Made by a program: the position numbers and the translations under genes. This document shows, in pieces, positions 15,961 to 24,205 of a DNA stretch of 64,000 nucleotides. The notes below the pieces were generated by a model that made no database searches, was not told where the DNA came from, and worked only from the letters and a program-made list of their open reading frames with translations. This DNA comes from Microbacterium thalli (GTDB taxonomy: Bacteria; Actinomycetota; Actinomycetes; Actinomycetales; Microbacteriaceae), in contig NZ_JAQZCH010000001.1 in assembly GCF_028737325.1 (NCBI RefSeq), positions 416,732-480,731 on the forward strand, written 5' to 3'. Every line of letters begins with the position of its first letter. The first letter of the stretch is position 1.

Positions 15961-17505
15961 ATGACGACCACGACCGAGACGGTGGACACCAGCGCCACCG
16001 ACGCCCACCCCGACACCCTCGACGTCGTCCCCCACTGGATCGCCGGCGCCGCCGTCCGCGGGTCGTCGACGCGCACCGCAGAGGTCTTCGACCCGGCGCG
16101 CGGCGCGGTGACCAAGCGCGTCGCGTTGGCCGACGACGCCGACGTCGCCGCGGCGGTCGCTGCGGCGACCGCCGCCTTCCCCGCCTGGCGCGATCTGTCG
16201 CTCGCTCGCCGACAGGCGGTCATGTTCCGCTTCCGTGAGCTGCTCGACGCCCGCAAGGGCGAGCTCGCCGAGATCATCACCTCCGAGCACGGGAAGGTGC
16301 TGTCGGACGCGCTCGGCGAGATCAGCCGGGGCCAGGAGGTCGTCGAGTTCGCCACCGGGCTCGCCCACCACCTCAAGGGCGAGTTCTCCGAGAACGTGTC
16401 GACCGGCGTCGACGTCTACTCGCTGCGGCAGCCCCTCGGCGTCGTCGGCGTGATCTCGCCGTTCAACTTCCCCGCGATGGTGCCGATGTGGTTCTTCCCG
16501 ATCGCCATCGCGGCGGGGAACACCGTCGTACTCAAGCCGAGCGAGAAGGACCCGTCGGCGGCGGTCTGGATCGGCGAGCTCTTCCGCGAGGCGGGCCTGC
16601 CCGACGGCGTGTTCAACGTGCTGCAGGGCGACAAGGTCGCCGTCGACGGGCTGCTCGAGCACCCCGAGGTCCGGTCGATCTCGTTCGTCGGGTCGACCCC
16701 GATCGCCCAATACATCTACGAGACCGCGGCGAAGCACGGCAAGCGCGTGCAAGCCCTCGGCGGGGCGAAGAACCACATGCTGGTGCTGCCCGACGCCGAT
16801 CTCGACCTCGTCGCCGACTCGGCCGTCAACGCCGGCTTCGGGTCGGCGGGCGAGCGGTGCATGGCGATCTCGGTCGTGGTCGCCGTGGAGCCCGTGGCCG
16901 ACGCCCTCATCGCCCGGGTGGCGCAGCGCATCGCCGGCCTCACCATCGGCGACGGTCGCCGCTCGTGCGACATGGGGCCGCTGGTGACGAGACAGCACCG
17001 CGACAAGGTCGCCTCGTACATCGACATCGCTCTCGCCGACGGCGCGGATGTGGTGGTCGACGGCCGCGACGTGCGCCCCGACGGCGACCCGGACGGCTTC
17101 TGGCTCGGCCCGACCCTCATCGACCGGGTGCCCACCTCGTCTCGCGTGTACACCGAGGAGATCTTCGGTCCGGTGCTCTCGGTCGTCCGCGTGGCGTCGT
17201 ATGAGGAGGGCGTCGCCCTGATCAACGCGGGCGAGTTCGGCAACGGCACCGCGATCTTCACCAACGACGGCGGAGCCGCGCGGCGGTTCCAGAACGAGGT
17301 GCAGGTCGGCATGATCGGTGTCAACGTGCCGATCCCGGTGCCGGTCGCGACCTTCTCGTTCGGCGGGTGGGGCCACTCGCTGTTCGGCGACACGAAGGCG
17401 CACGGCGCCGAGGGAGTGAAGTTCTTCACGCAGCAGAAGGCCGTCACCGCCCGTTGGCTCGACCCCAGCCACGGCGGCGTCGACCTGGGCTTCCCCCAGA
17501 ACTGA
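15961..17505 (+). CDS. iolA: CoA-acylating (methyl)malonate-semialdehyde dehydrogenase
   Basis: Aldehyde dehydrogenase of 514 residues. It contains the NAD-binding PFNFPAMVPMWFFPIAIAAG, the ALGGAKNH stretch typical of MmsA/IolA, and catalytic Cys300 in SAGERCMAIS. It converts malonic semialdehyde to acetyl-CoA and CO2 as the last inositol step. The general-base glutamate of ordinary aldehyde dehydrogenases is absent, as expected for the CoA-acylating group. GAAGGAGAG precedes the ATG. Confidence 0.93.
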   Translation: MTTTTETVDTSATDAHPDTLDVVPHWIAGAAVRGSSTRTAEVFDPARGAVTKRVALADDADVAAAVAAATAAFPAWRDLSLARRQAVMFRFRELLDARKGELAEIITSEHGKVLSDALGEISRGQEVVEFATGLAHHLKGEFSENVSTGVDVYSLRQPLGVVGVISPFNFPAMVPMWFFPIAIAAGNTVVLKPSEKDPSAAVWIGELFREAGLPDGVFNVLQGDKVAVDGLLEHPEVRSISFVGSTPIAQYIYETAAKHGKRVQALGGAKNHMLVLPDADLDLVADSAVNAGFGSAGERCMAISVVVAVEPVADALIARVAQRIAGLTIGDGRRSCDMGPLVTRQHRDKVASYIDIALADGADVVVDGRDVRPDGDPDGFWLGPTLIDRVPTSSRVYTEEIFGPVLSVVRVASYEEGVALINAGEFGNGTAIFTNDGGAARRFQNEVQVGMIGVNVPIPVPVATFSFGGWGHSLFGDTKAHGAEGVKFFTQQKAVTARWLDPSHGGVDLGFPQN

Positions 17506-17524
17506 CCGACGAGGACCTCTCGAG

Positions 17525-18421
17525 ATGACGACGAACGCGTGGCTGTTCCCCCGAGGCACCCTGGCCGAGGGGCCGTGGCAGAGCGTCGTCGGCGACGCCG
17601 TGCCCGGTTGGGCGCACACGGGCCTGCGGGTGGCCGAGCTCGACGGTGAACTCCAGCTGCCGGCGGGCCCGGTCGAGCGCATGGTCGTGCCTCTCGCGGG
17701 CTCGTTCGCGGTCAGCGCGGGCGCCGACCGGTGGCAGCTCGCGGGGCGGGCCTCCGTCTTCGATGGGCCGACCGACGCGTGCTACGTCGGCGTCGGCACG
17801 CCGCTCCGCATCGCCGGGACGGGACGCGTCGCCATCGCCGAGGCGCCGGCGACCGCATCGCTGCCGGGCTCCTACCTGAGCCGGGATGACGTCGCGGTCG
17901 AGATCCGCGGCGCCGGCCGGTCGACGCGCCAGGTGCACAACTTCGGGGTTCCGGGGGTGGCCGCCGCGCTCGCCGCGCAGAAGCTCATCGTGTGCGAGGT
18001 CATCACCCCCGCCGAGAACTGGTCGTCGTATCCGCCGCACAAGCACGACGTGCAGACCGCGCACGAGAGCGAGCTCGAGGAGATCTACTACTTCGAGTCC
18101 GCTGCGGCACGCGGTGCGGACGCCCCCGCCGGCGTGCGTCCGTTCGGCATGTTCGCGGCCTACGCGTCGGACGTGCGACCCATCGACACATCCGCCCGCG
18201 TCGAGACCGGCGACATCGCCCTCGTGCCCTACGGCTACCACGGGCCCGCCGTGGCCGCCCCCGGCTACGACCTCTACTACCTCAACGTCATGGCGGGGCC
18301 GGGCACCGAACGCGCCTGGCGCATCACCGACGACCCCGCCCACGCGTGGGTCCGCTCGTCGTGGGACGCCCAGGCCCCCGACACCCGCCTGCCGTATCCG
18401 GCCAAGGAGACCTCCGCATGA
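17525..18421 (+). CDS. iolB: 5-deoxy-glucuronate isomerase
   Basis: Cupin enzyme of the KduI/IolB family, 298 residues, converting 5-deoxy-D-glucuronate to 5-dehydro-2-deoxygluconate. The metal-site region SYPPHKHDVQTAHESELEEI, with the histidines and a glutamate, is complete, as is the late cupin stretch LVPYGYHGPAVAAPGYDLYY. The stop overlaps the iolD start by 4 bp. Confidence 0.93.
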   Translation: MTTNAWLFPRGTLAEGPWQSVVGDAVPGWAHTGLRVAELDGELQLPAGPVERMVVPLAGSFAVSAGADRWQLAGRASVFDGPTDACYVGVGTPLRIAGTGRVAIAEAPATASLPGSYLSRDDVAVEIRGAGRSTRQVHNFGVPGVAAALAAQKLIVCEVITPAENWSSYPPHKHDVQTAHESELEEIYYFESAAARGADAPAGVRPFGMFAAYASDVRPIDTSARVETGDIALVPYGYHGPAVAAPGYDLYYLNVMAGPGTERAWRITDDPAHAWVRSSWDAQAPDTRLPYPAKETSA

Positions 18422-20352
18422 TCCCCGACCCTGCCACCTCGCCGTCCGGCACCCCGCGCACGCAGAGGATGACGGTCGCGCAAGCGCTCATGACCTTCCT
18501 CGCGAACCAATGGACCGTCGACGGCGACATCCGGGAGCGCACCATCGCGGGGACGTTCGGCATCTTCGGCCACGGCAACGTCGCCGGCATCGGGCAGGCG
18601 CTCCTGCAGCTGCAGACCGAGCAGCCGGGCCTCATGCCCTACCACCAGGCGCGCAACGAGCAGGCGATGGTGCACCAGGCCGTCGGCTACGCCCGGATGC
18701 ACCGACGCCGCGCCACGTTCGCCGCGGCCGCTTCGGTGGGTCCCGGCGCCGCCAACATGCTCACCGGGGCCGCCCTCGCGACCGCGAACCGGCTGCCCGT
18801 GCTGCTGCTGCCGGCCGACACCTTCGCGACGCGGGTCGCCGATCCGGTCCTCCAGCAGCTCGAGCACCCGCATGACACGGGCCTGCAGGTCACCGACGCC
18901 TTCCGGCCGGTCTCGCGTTTCTTCGACCGCGTGCAACGACCCGAGCAGCTCTTCTCGATCGCCCTCGCCGCCATGCGCGTGCTGACCGACCCCGCCGAGA
19001 CGGGTGCGGTGACCATCGCGCTGCCCGAGGACGTGCAGGCCGAGGCGATCGACGTCCCCGTCGAGTTCCTGCAGCCGCGCGAGTGGCACGTGCGTCGGCC
19101 GCTGCCCGAACCCGAAGAGCTCGCGCGGGCGGTCGCCGCGATCCGCGGCGCGCAGTCGCCGTTCATCGTGGCCGGGGGAGGCGTGCTCTATTCCGGCGCG
19201 GAGCGATCGCTCCGCAGGCTCGTCGAGCAGACCGGCATCCCCGTCGGGGCGACCCAGGCGGGCGTCGGCTCCCTCGTCTGGGACCACCCGCGGTACCTCG
19301 GCGGTGTGGGTGCGACCGGGTCGACGGCATCGAACCGCATCGCGGCCGAGGCCGACGTCGTCATCGGCATCGGCACGCGGTACAGCGACTTCACCACGGC
19401 GAGCCGCAGCGCGTTCCAGAACGCGGGCGTGCGCTTCGTCAACATCAACGTCGCCGCCTTCGATGCGTACAAGCACGGCAGTCAGCTGCCGGTCGTGGCC
19501 GACGCGCGTCGCACCCTCGACGCTCTCGCCGACGCTCTCGCGGGCTATACCGTCGAAGCGGAGTACGCGGACCGCATCGCGACGGAGAAGGCTGCGTGGG
19601 ATGCCGTCGTCGAGACCGCACTCGCGCCCACGGGAGCACCGCTGCTCGGCCAGGCCGAGATCATCGGCGCGGTGAACGCCGCGAGCGACCCCACGGATGT
19701 CCTCGTGCAGGCGGCAGGGTCGCTGCCGGGCGATCTGCACAAGCTGTGGCGGGTGCGCGACGCGCTCGGCTATCACGTCGAGTACGCCTTCTCGACGATG
19801 GGCTACGAGATCGCCGGCGGCCTGGGCGTGCGACGCGGCGCCCCCGACCGCGACGTGCTGGTCATGGTCGGGGACGGTTCGTACCTGATGCTGCACACCG
19901 AGCTCGTCACCGCGGTGGCGGAAGGGCTCAAGATCATCGTCATCCTGGTGCAGAACCACGGGTACGCCTCGATCGGACACCTGTCCGAGACGGTGGGCTC
20001 GGACCGGTTCGGAACGGCCTATCGCATGGCCGATGCGTCGGCGCCCGACACCGCCGCCGCGCCGTACGTGCCGATCGATCTCGCCGCGAATGCGCGGTCG
20101 TACGGTGTCGACGTCATCGAGGTGGCCCCCGGTCCCGATGCGGCCGCGGAGCTGGATGCCGCTGTGCGTGCGGCGAAGGCGTCGTCGACCACGACGCTGA
20201 TCCATGTCGACGCCGACCCACTGCGCTACGCGCCCGACGGCGACGGCTGGTGGGACGTGCCGGTCGCCGCGCACGCGACCCTCGAGTCGACCGTCCGCGC
20301 CCGCGCCGAATACGAGCTCGCGCGCCGCCGGCAGCGGCCGCTTCTGGGCTGA
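18418..20352 (+). CDS. iolD: 3D-(3,5/4)-trihydroxycyclohexane-1,2-dione hydrolase
   Basis: Thiamine-diphosphate enzyme of 644 residues that opens the inositol ring to 5-deoxy-glucuronate. The TPP-activating glutamate is Glu81 in YHQARNEQAMVHQAVGYAR, and the metal/diphosphate motif starts at VMVGDGSYLML (Gly485-Asp486) and continues to QNHGYASIG. Last gene before a strong terminator. No iolE or iolG gene lies in this operon, although both are needed for the steps before IolD. Confidence 0.93.
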   Translation: MIPDPATSPSGTPRTQRMTVAQALMTFLANQWTVDGDIRERTIAGTFGIFGHGNVAGIGQALLQLQTEQPGLMPYHQARNEQAMVHQAVGYARMHRRRATFAAAASVGPGAANMLTGAALATANRLPVLLLPADTFATRVADPVLQQLEHPHDTGLQVTDAFRPVSRFFDRVQRPEQLFSIALAAMRVLTDPAETGAVTIALPEDVQAEAIDVPVEFLQPREWHVRRPLPEPEELARAVAAIRGAQSPFIVAGGGVLYSGAERSLRRLVEQTGIPVGATQAGVGSLVWDHPRYLGGVGATGSTASNRIAAEADVVIGIGTRYSDFTTASRSAFQNAGVRFVNINVAAFDAYKHGSQLPVVADARRTLDALADALAGYTVEAEYADRIATEKAAWDAVVETALAPTGAPLLGQAEIIGAVNAASDPTDVLVQAAGSLPGDLHKLWRVRDALGYHVEYAFSTMGYEIAGGLGVRRGAPDRDVLVMVGDGSYLMLHTELVTAVAEGLKIIVILVQNHGYASIGHLSETVGSDRFGTAYRMADASAPDTAAAPYVPIDLAANARSYGVDVIEVAPGPDAAAELDAAVRAAKASSTTTLIHVDADPLRYAPDGDGWWDVPVAAHATLESTVRARAEYELARRRQRPLLG

Positions 20353-20373
20353 GCGCCGCCGCTCCGGCTGCCG

Positions 20374-20402
20374 CGGGTCGGGGTCAGCGCGACCCCGACC
20401 CG
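20374..20402. terminator. Bidirectional hairpin between iolD and the GH2 gene
   Basis: Perfect 12-bp stem (CGGGTCGGGGTC with its complement) and a 5-nt loop AGCGC. It lies in the 57-bp gap between two convergent genes and can serve both. Confidence 0.8.
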
Positions 20403-20409
20403 CGCCGGT

Positions 20410-22227
20410 TCACGGCTTCGAGCGCGATTCGCCGGAGATGATGGACCGCAGCACCTCGAGGGGGAGCTTGGGCACCCGGTTCTCGAAGGCGAGACCGTTC
20501 GCCTCCTGCATCGTGTCGGTGATCTGGGTGTAGCAGAAGCCCGAGAGCACGGTGCTGTCGAGCAGTGCGCCGAACAGTCCGCGCAGGTGGGCCTCGAGCT
20601 CTTCCGTCGTCGCGCTCGTCGAGTAGCCCCACGCGGGCGCCGACGCCTGCGCCTCGTACTTGATGCCGCCGAACTCGCTCACCATGACGGGGAGGTTGAC
20701 CGTGTCGGCCTCGCCTTCGGCCATCATCATCCGATGCGAGGGTCCGTAGCCCGCGAAGAGCGTCGCGAGCGCCGCGTGGTCGGCGTAGCGCTGCGCGAAG
20801 GTCTCCGGGTCGCCGTCGTAGTCATGGACCGTGAGGATGTCGGACTGGGTGTGCTCCCATCCGTCGTTGGAGACCACGGGGCGGGTGGGGTCGAGCGCGC
20901 GGGTGAGGTCGGCGATCCCGCGCGAGAAGGCACGCTGTGGGGCGTCCGTGAGGATGTCGCGCACGCCCCAGCTCTCGTTGAGGGGAACCCACGTCACGAT
21001 CGAGGGGTGCGAGCGATCCCGGCGTACGAGCTCCACCCATTCACGCGTGAGGTCGGTCATCGCGCTGGGGGTGAACTCGTAGGCGGCCGGCGCCTCGCCC
21101 CACAGCAGCAGACCCAGCCGGTCGGCCCAGTAGAGGAAGCGGGGGTCCTCGGCCTTCTGGTGGATGCGGGCGGCGTTGAAGCCCATGTCCTTGATCAGCT
21201 GGACCTCCGCGCGCAGCGCGTCCGCGCTGGGTGCGGCGAGGTGCGACTCGGGCCAGAACCCCTGCTCGAGCACCGACCGGACGAAGTACGGCCGGTCGTT
21301 GAGCAGGAAGCGACCGGCGGCGGTGCCGACGGTGCGCAGGCCGAGGTACGACGCGACGGCGTCGACGGAGTCGCCGTCGGTCACCGTGACGACGGCGTCG
21401 ATCAGGCGGGGGTTCTCGGGGGTCCAGGTGAGGTTCTCGTAGTGCTGACCGTTGCGCTGGTCGCGCAGGGGGATGTCGATGATCGGAGCGCCCGAGGCGG
21501 GCCAGGCCGCGGAAACGTGTCCGAGCGGCGCGCCCTCGTAGCTCAACCGCACGTCGATGCGGGCGTCGTCGCCGAGCGGCCGGTTGCAGAGCACCTCGAG
21601 GACGACGCTGTCGGTGCCACGGGTGGTACGCCACGCGAGTTCAGTGACGTGGGTCGCCGGCACCTGCTCGATCCAGACCGGCTGCCAGATGCCGGTCGTG
21701 CGGTGGTACCAGATCGAATGCGGCTCGGTGAGCCATTCCTGCTTGCCGCGCGGCTGCCCGATGTCGAGCGGGCGATCGATCGCGCGGACCACCACGAGGT
21801 CGTCGCCGCCCTCGGCGAGGTAGTCGGTGATGTCGGCCGTGAACGGCGAGTGACCGCCGGCGTGGGTCGCGACCATGCTGCCGTTCACCCACACGGTCGC
21901 CGCGTAGTCGACGGCGCCGAACTGGAGCAGGATGCGCGCATCGGCGTCGTCCCGCGCGACCTCGGCCGCGGAGAGCGTGCGGGCGTACCAGACGACGGGG
22001 TGGTACGACGTGTCGCCGATGCCGGACAGCGGCGACTCCGGCGGGTAGGGCACGACGATCCGCTGGGCGAAGTCGCCGGTGCGGAACCACCCCTCCCGGG
22101 CGCCGACCTCGGAGTCGTCGTAGGCGCAGCGCCACTCGCCGTCGAGGCTGCGCCAGTCCGTGCGGCGCAGCTGCGGGCGCGGGTACGTGCCCGCGAGGTC
22201 GGATGCGAACGCTGTCAGTGGTTCCAT
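20410..22227 (-). CDS. Glycoside hydrolase family 2 (beta-glycosidase)
   Basis: 605 residues with the GH2 order: jelly-roll sugar-binding domain (to about 190), immunoglobulin-like domain, TIM barrel from about 310. Acid/base Glu418 in WVPLNESWG and nucleophile Glu518 in VMVSEFGG are present. No signal peptide, so it should act on imported oligosaccharides. Shorter than LacZ; beta-galactosidase, beta-glucuronidase or beta-mannosidase activity cannot be decided. ATG at 22227 is preferred over GTG at 22236. The operator-like palindrome at 22249-22264 lies just upstream, so the adjacent LacI protein probably controls it. Confidence 0.87.
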   Translation of the reverse strand: MEPLTAFASDLAGTYPRPQLRRTDWRSLDGEWRCAYDDSEVGAREGWFRTGDFAQRIVVPYPPESPLSGIGDTSYHPVVWYARTLSAAEVARDDADARILLQFGAVDYAATVWVNGSMVATHAGGHSPFTADITDYLAEGGDDLVVVRAIDRPLDIGQPRGKQEWLTEPHSIWYHRTTGIWQPVWIEQVPATHVTELAWRTTRGTDSVVLEVLCNRPLGDDARIDVRLSYEGAPLGHVSAAWPASGAPIIDIPLRDQRNGQHYENLTWTPENPRLIDAVVTVTDGDSVDAVASYLGLRTVGTAAGRFLLNDRPYFVRSVLEQGFWPESHLAAPSADALRAEVQLIKDMGFNAARIHQKAEDPRFLYWADRLGLLLWGEAPAAYEFTPSAMTDLTREWVELVRRDRSHPSIVTWVPLNESWGVRDILTDAPQRAFSRGIADLTRALDPTRPVVSNDGWEHTQSDILTVHDYDGDPETFAQRYADHAALATLFAGYGPSHRMMMAEGEADTVNLPVMVSEFGGIKYEAQASAPAWGYSTSATTEELEAHLRGLFGALLDSTVLSGFCYTQITDTMQEANGLAFENRVPKLPLEVLRSIISGESRSKP

Positions 22228-22248
22228 GCGGAACACTGTGGCTTAGTT

Positions 22249-22264
22249 TTTCCAGCGCTGCAAA
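22249..22264. promoter_or_regulatory. LacI-type operator-like palindrome
   Basis: Sixteen bp reading TTTCCAGCGCTGCAAA: inverted repeat around a central CAGCGCTG with one mismatched pair. It sits directly behind the LacI-family stop codon and 22 bp before the GH2 start. Central CG with flanking TT/AA is the usual LacI-family operator form. Confidence 0.5.
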
Positions 22265-23269
22265 TCAGCTCGCCGTGCTGCCCCGGACGACGAGATCGAA
22301 GCCGACGAGTTCATGCCGACCGGGCTGGTCGGCGCCGTCCATGCGCTCGCGCAGCATGCGGAACGCCGTGCGGGTCAACGCCGCCTTGTCGGGGCGCACC
22401 GTCGTCAGACCCGGGCTGGTGAACTGCGACATGAGGATGTCGTCCCACCCGACCACGCCGACGTCGTCGGGAACGATCCGACCCGACCGCGCCAACGCCT
22501 TCATCGCGCCGATCGCCGCGAGGTCGTCGAAGCACACGAGTCCGTCGAAGCGTCGGCCCGCCTCGAGCGCGTCGATGACGGCCGCCTCGGCGGCGAAGGC
22601 GCCGAAGCCGGCCATCGGGATGAGGAGGTCGTCGTCGCGGTGAGCGCCGAACTCCTCGAGCGCCGAGACGTAGCCCTGCGCTCGCAGCCCGGCGGTGGCG
22701 TGTCCGCCCGCGGGCACGTGGCCCAGGAAGGCGATGCGGGTGCGCCCGGAATGCAGCAGGTGGAAGGTCGCGGCGCGCGCGGCGGCGATGTTGTCGACCA
22801 TCACGTGATCGACCGTGGGCGGCGCGGCGATCTCGCCGAGCAGGACGAGGGGGGTCGAGCCGCGGAGGTGCTCGATGGCCTCGGCGTCGAGCACCGTCGG
22901 CTGGAAGATGAGTCCATCGATCAGCCCCTGCTCGCGGCCGCGCAGCACCGCCCGTTCGTCGTCGAGGCTGCCCGCGGTCTGTTCGATGAGCAGGCGGTAG
23001 TCGAACCCTCCGATCTCGGTCGAGACGACGGCGGCCAGTTCGGCGAAGTACGGCGTCTCGATCGCCGGGAGCGCGAACGCGATCATGCCCGTCCTGCCGG
23101 TGGCCAGGCGGCGCGCGAGGCTGTGCGGCACGTAGCCGAGCTCGTCGATGGCGGCCTGCACGCGGGCCCGGGTGGACGGCCGGACGTGCTGATACTCGCG
23201 CACGACGTTCGACACCGTCTTGATGGAGACGCCGGCGAGAGCCGCCACGTCCTGGAGAGTCGCCGACAT
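22265..23269 (-). CDS. LacI-family transcriptional regulator
   Basis: 334 residues. N-terminal LacI helix-turn-helix TLQDVAALAGVSIKTVSNVV with hinge SLARRLATGRTGMIAFALP, followed by the two-lobed sugar-binding domain ending DLVVRGSTAS. GAGGA lies 6 nt before the ATG and overlaps the stop of the upstream GntR gene, so the two regulators are translationally coupled. Likely targets are the GH2 gene downstream and possibly the divergent sugar operon. Confidence 0.92.
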   Translation of the reverse strand: MSATLQDVAALAGVSIKTVSNVVREYQHVRPSTRARVQAAIDELGYVPHSLARRLATGRTGMIAFALPAIETPYFAELAAVVSTEIGGFDYRLLIEQTAGSLDDERAVLRGREQGLIDGLIFQPTVLDAEAIEHLRGSTPLVLLGEIAAPPTVDHVMVDNIAAARAATFHLLHSGRTRIAFLGHVPAGGHATAGLRAQGYVSALEEFGAHRDDDLLIPMAGFGAFAAEAAVIDALEAGRRFDGLVCFDDLAAIGAMKALARSGRIVPDDVGVVGWDDILMSQFTSPGLTTVRPDKAALTRTAFRMLRERMDGADQPGRHELVGFDLVVRGSTAS

Positions 23270-23277
23270 GGGATTCC

Positions 23278-24042
23278 TCACCGATCGACGAGGGTCATCT
23301 CGAAGCCGTACAGATCGGGCCGGTAGCAGTGGTGCCCGTACTCGACGGCGGCACCGTCGGCGTCGTAGGCGGTGCGGTCCATCGTGAGCACGGGGGCGCC
23401 CCGCCCGATGTCGAGCAGCAGGCCCTCGTCGACGCTCGCCCGCCGCGCGCCGATCCGCTGGCGCGCGACCCGCAGCGTCACGCCGCGCTCTCGCAGTTCG
23501 GAGTACAGGCCCACCTCTGCGAGCCTCTCGGCCGTGATGTCGGCGAACGCCTCGGGCAGATAGTTCTCGAGCACCGCGATCGGCACGGCATCCGCGTATC
23601 GCACCCGGCGGATCTTGAGGACGCGCGAGGCGGGATCGACGCCCAGCTGGGTGGCGATCTCGGAGCCGACGCGGGCGAAGGTGACATCGAGGACGCGCGT
23701 CGAAGGGACGCGCCCCGACCGCTCGAGGTCGTCGTGGAGGCTCGTCAGATCGATCTGCCGCGCGACCGAGCCGTGCACGACCTGCGTGCCGACGCCGCGA
23801 CGACGCACGAGCAGGCCCTTGTCGACGAGTTCCTGGATGGCCCGCCGCACCGTCGGGCGCGAGAGCGACAGGCGTTCGCTCATGGACACCTCGTTCTCGA
23901 GGCGGGCACCCGGGACGAGGGCTCCGGACGCGATCGCGCCCTCGAGGCCGCGAGAAAGTCGGATCCACAGCGGGGAGGCCTGTGTCGAGGGGTGCAGCAG
24001 CTGTTCGGCCGGCAGGACGACCGGCTGTTCCCCCTCGAGCAT
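23278..24042 (-). CDS. GntR-family regulator with UTRA domain
   Basis: 254 residues: GntR winged helix (SMSERLSLSRPTVRRAIQEL and DKGLLVRRRGVGTQVV) and a C-terminal UTRA ligand domain (VLKIRRVRYADAVPIAVLEN, ending YEFMTLVDR-like). ATG at 24042 is chosen for its AGGAG at 8 nt; a TTG nine codons upstream is possible. It is divergent from the sugar ABC operon and is the best candidate to bind the long palindrome at 24121-24148. HutC/UTRA regulators usually respond to a phosphorylated or free sugar or amine. Confidence 0.9.
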   Translation of the reverse strand: MLEGEQPVVLPAEQLLHPSTQASPLWIRLSRGLEGAIASGALVPGARLENEVSMSERLSLSRPTVRRAIQELVDKGLLVRRRGVGTQVVHGSVARQIDLTSLHDDLERSGRVPSTRVLDVTFARVGSEIATQLGVDPASRVLKIRRVRYADAVPIAVLENYLPEAFADITAERLAEVGLYSELRERGVTLRVARQRIGARRASVDEGLLLDIGRGAPVLTMDRTAYDADGAAVEYGHHCYRPDLYGFEMTLVDR

Positions 24043-24110
24043 GCGTCCCACTCCTCGCCGACCTGACAAATCTCTCCTATGTCATGTTAATACAAAATCG
24101 CCGGGAATGA

Positions 24111-24140
24111 TTGACGAGCCCGTTTTGAATGTCCTAACAT
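24111..24140 (+). promoter_or_regulatory. Promoter of the sugar uptake/glycosidase operon
   Basis: TTGACG (24111-24116), 18-bp spacer, TAACAT (24135-24140). Predicted start near 24147, giving a leader of about 60 nt to the ATG at 24206 with AGGAGA as ribosome-binding site. Confidence 0.65.
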
Positions 24141-24148
24141 TCAGAACG
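24121..24148. promoter_or_regulatory. 28-bp near-perfect palindromic operator
   Basis: Core TGAATGT-CCTA-ACATTCA (24126-24143) is a perfect inverted repeat. The symmetry continues outward through CGTTT and GAACG with a single mismatch. It covers the spacer and -10 box of the sugar operon promoter, so binding should repress. It lies in the gap between the GntR gene and the operon. Confidence 0.65.
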
Positions 24149-24205
24149 GATGACCCGACAGATCGGCAAAGCAGCCGACGGGGTGAGTCCAGGAGAGGCA
24201 TCGCA

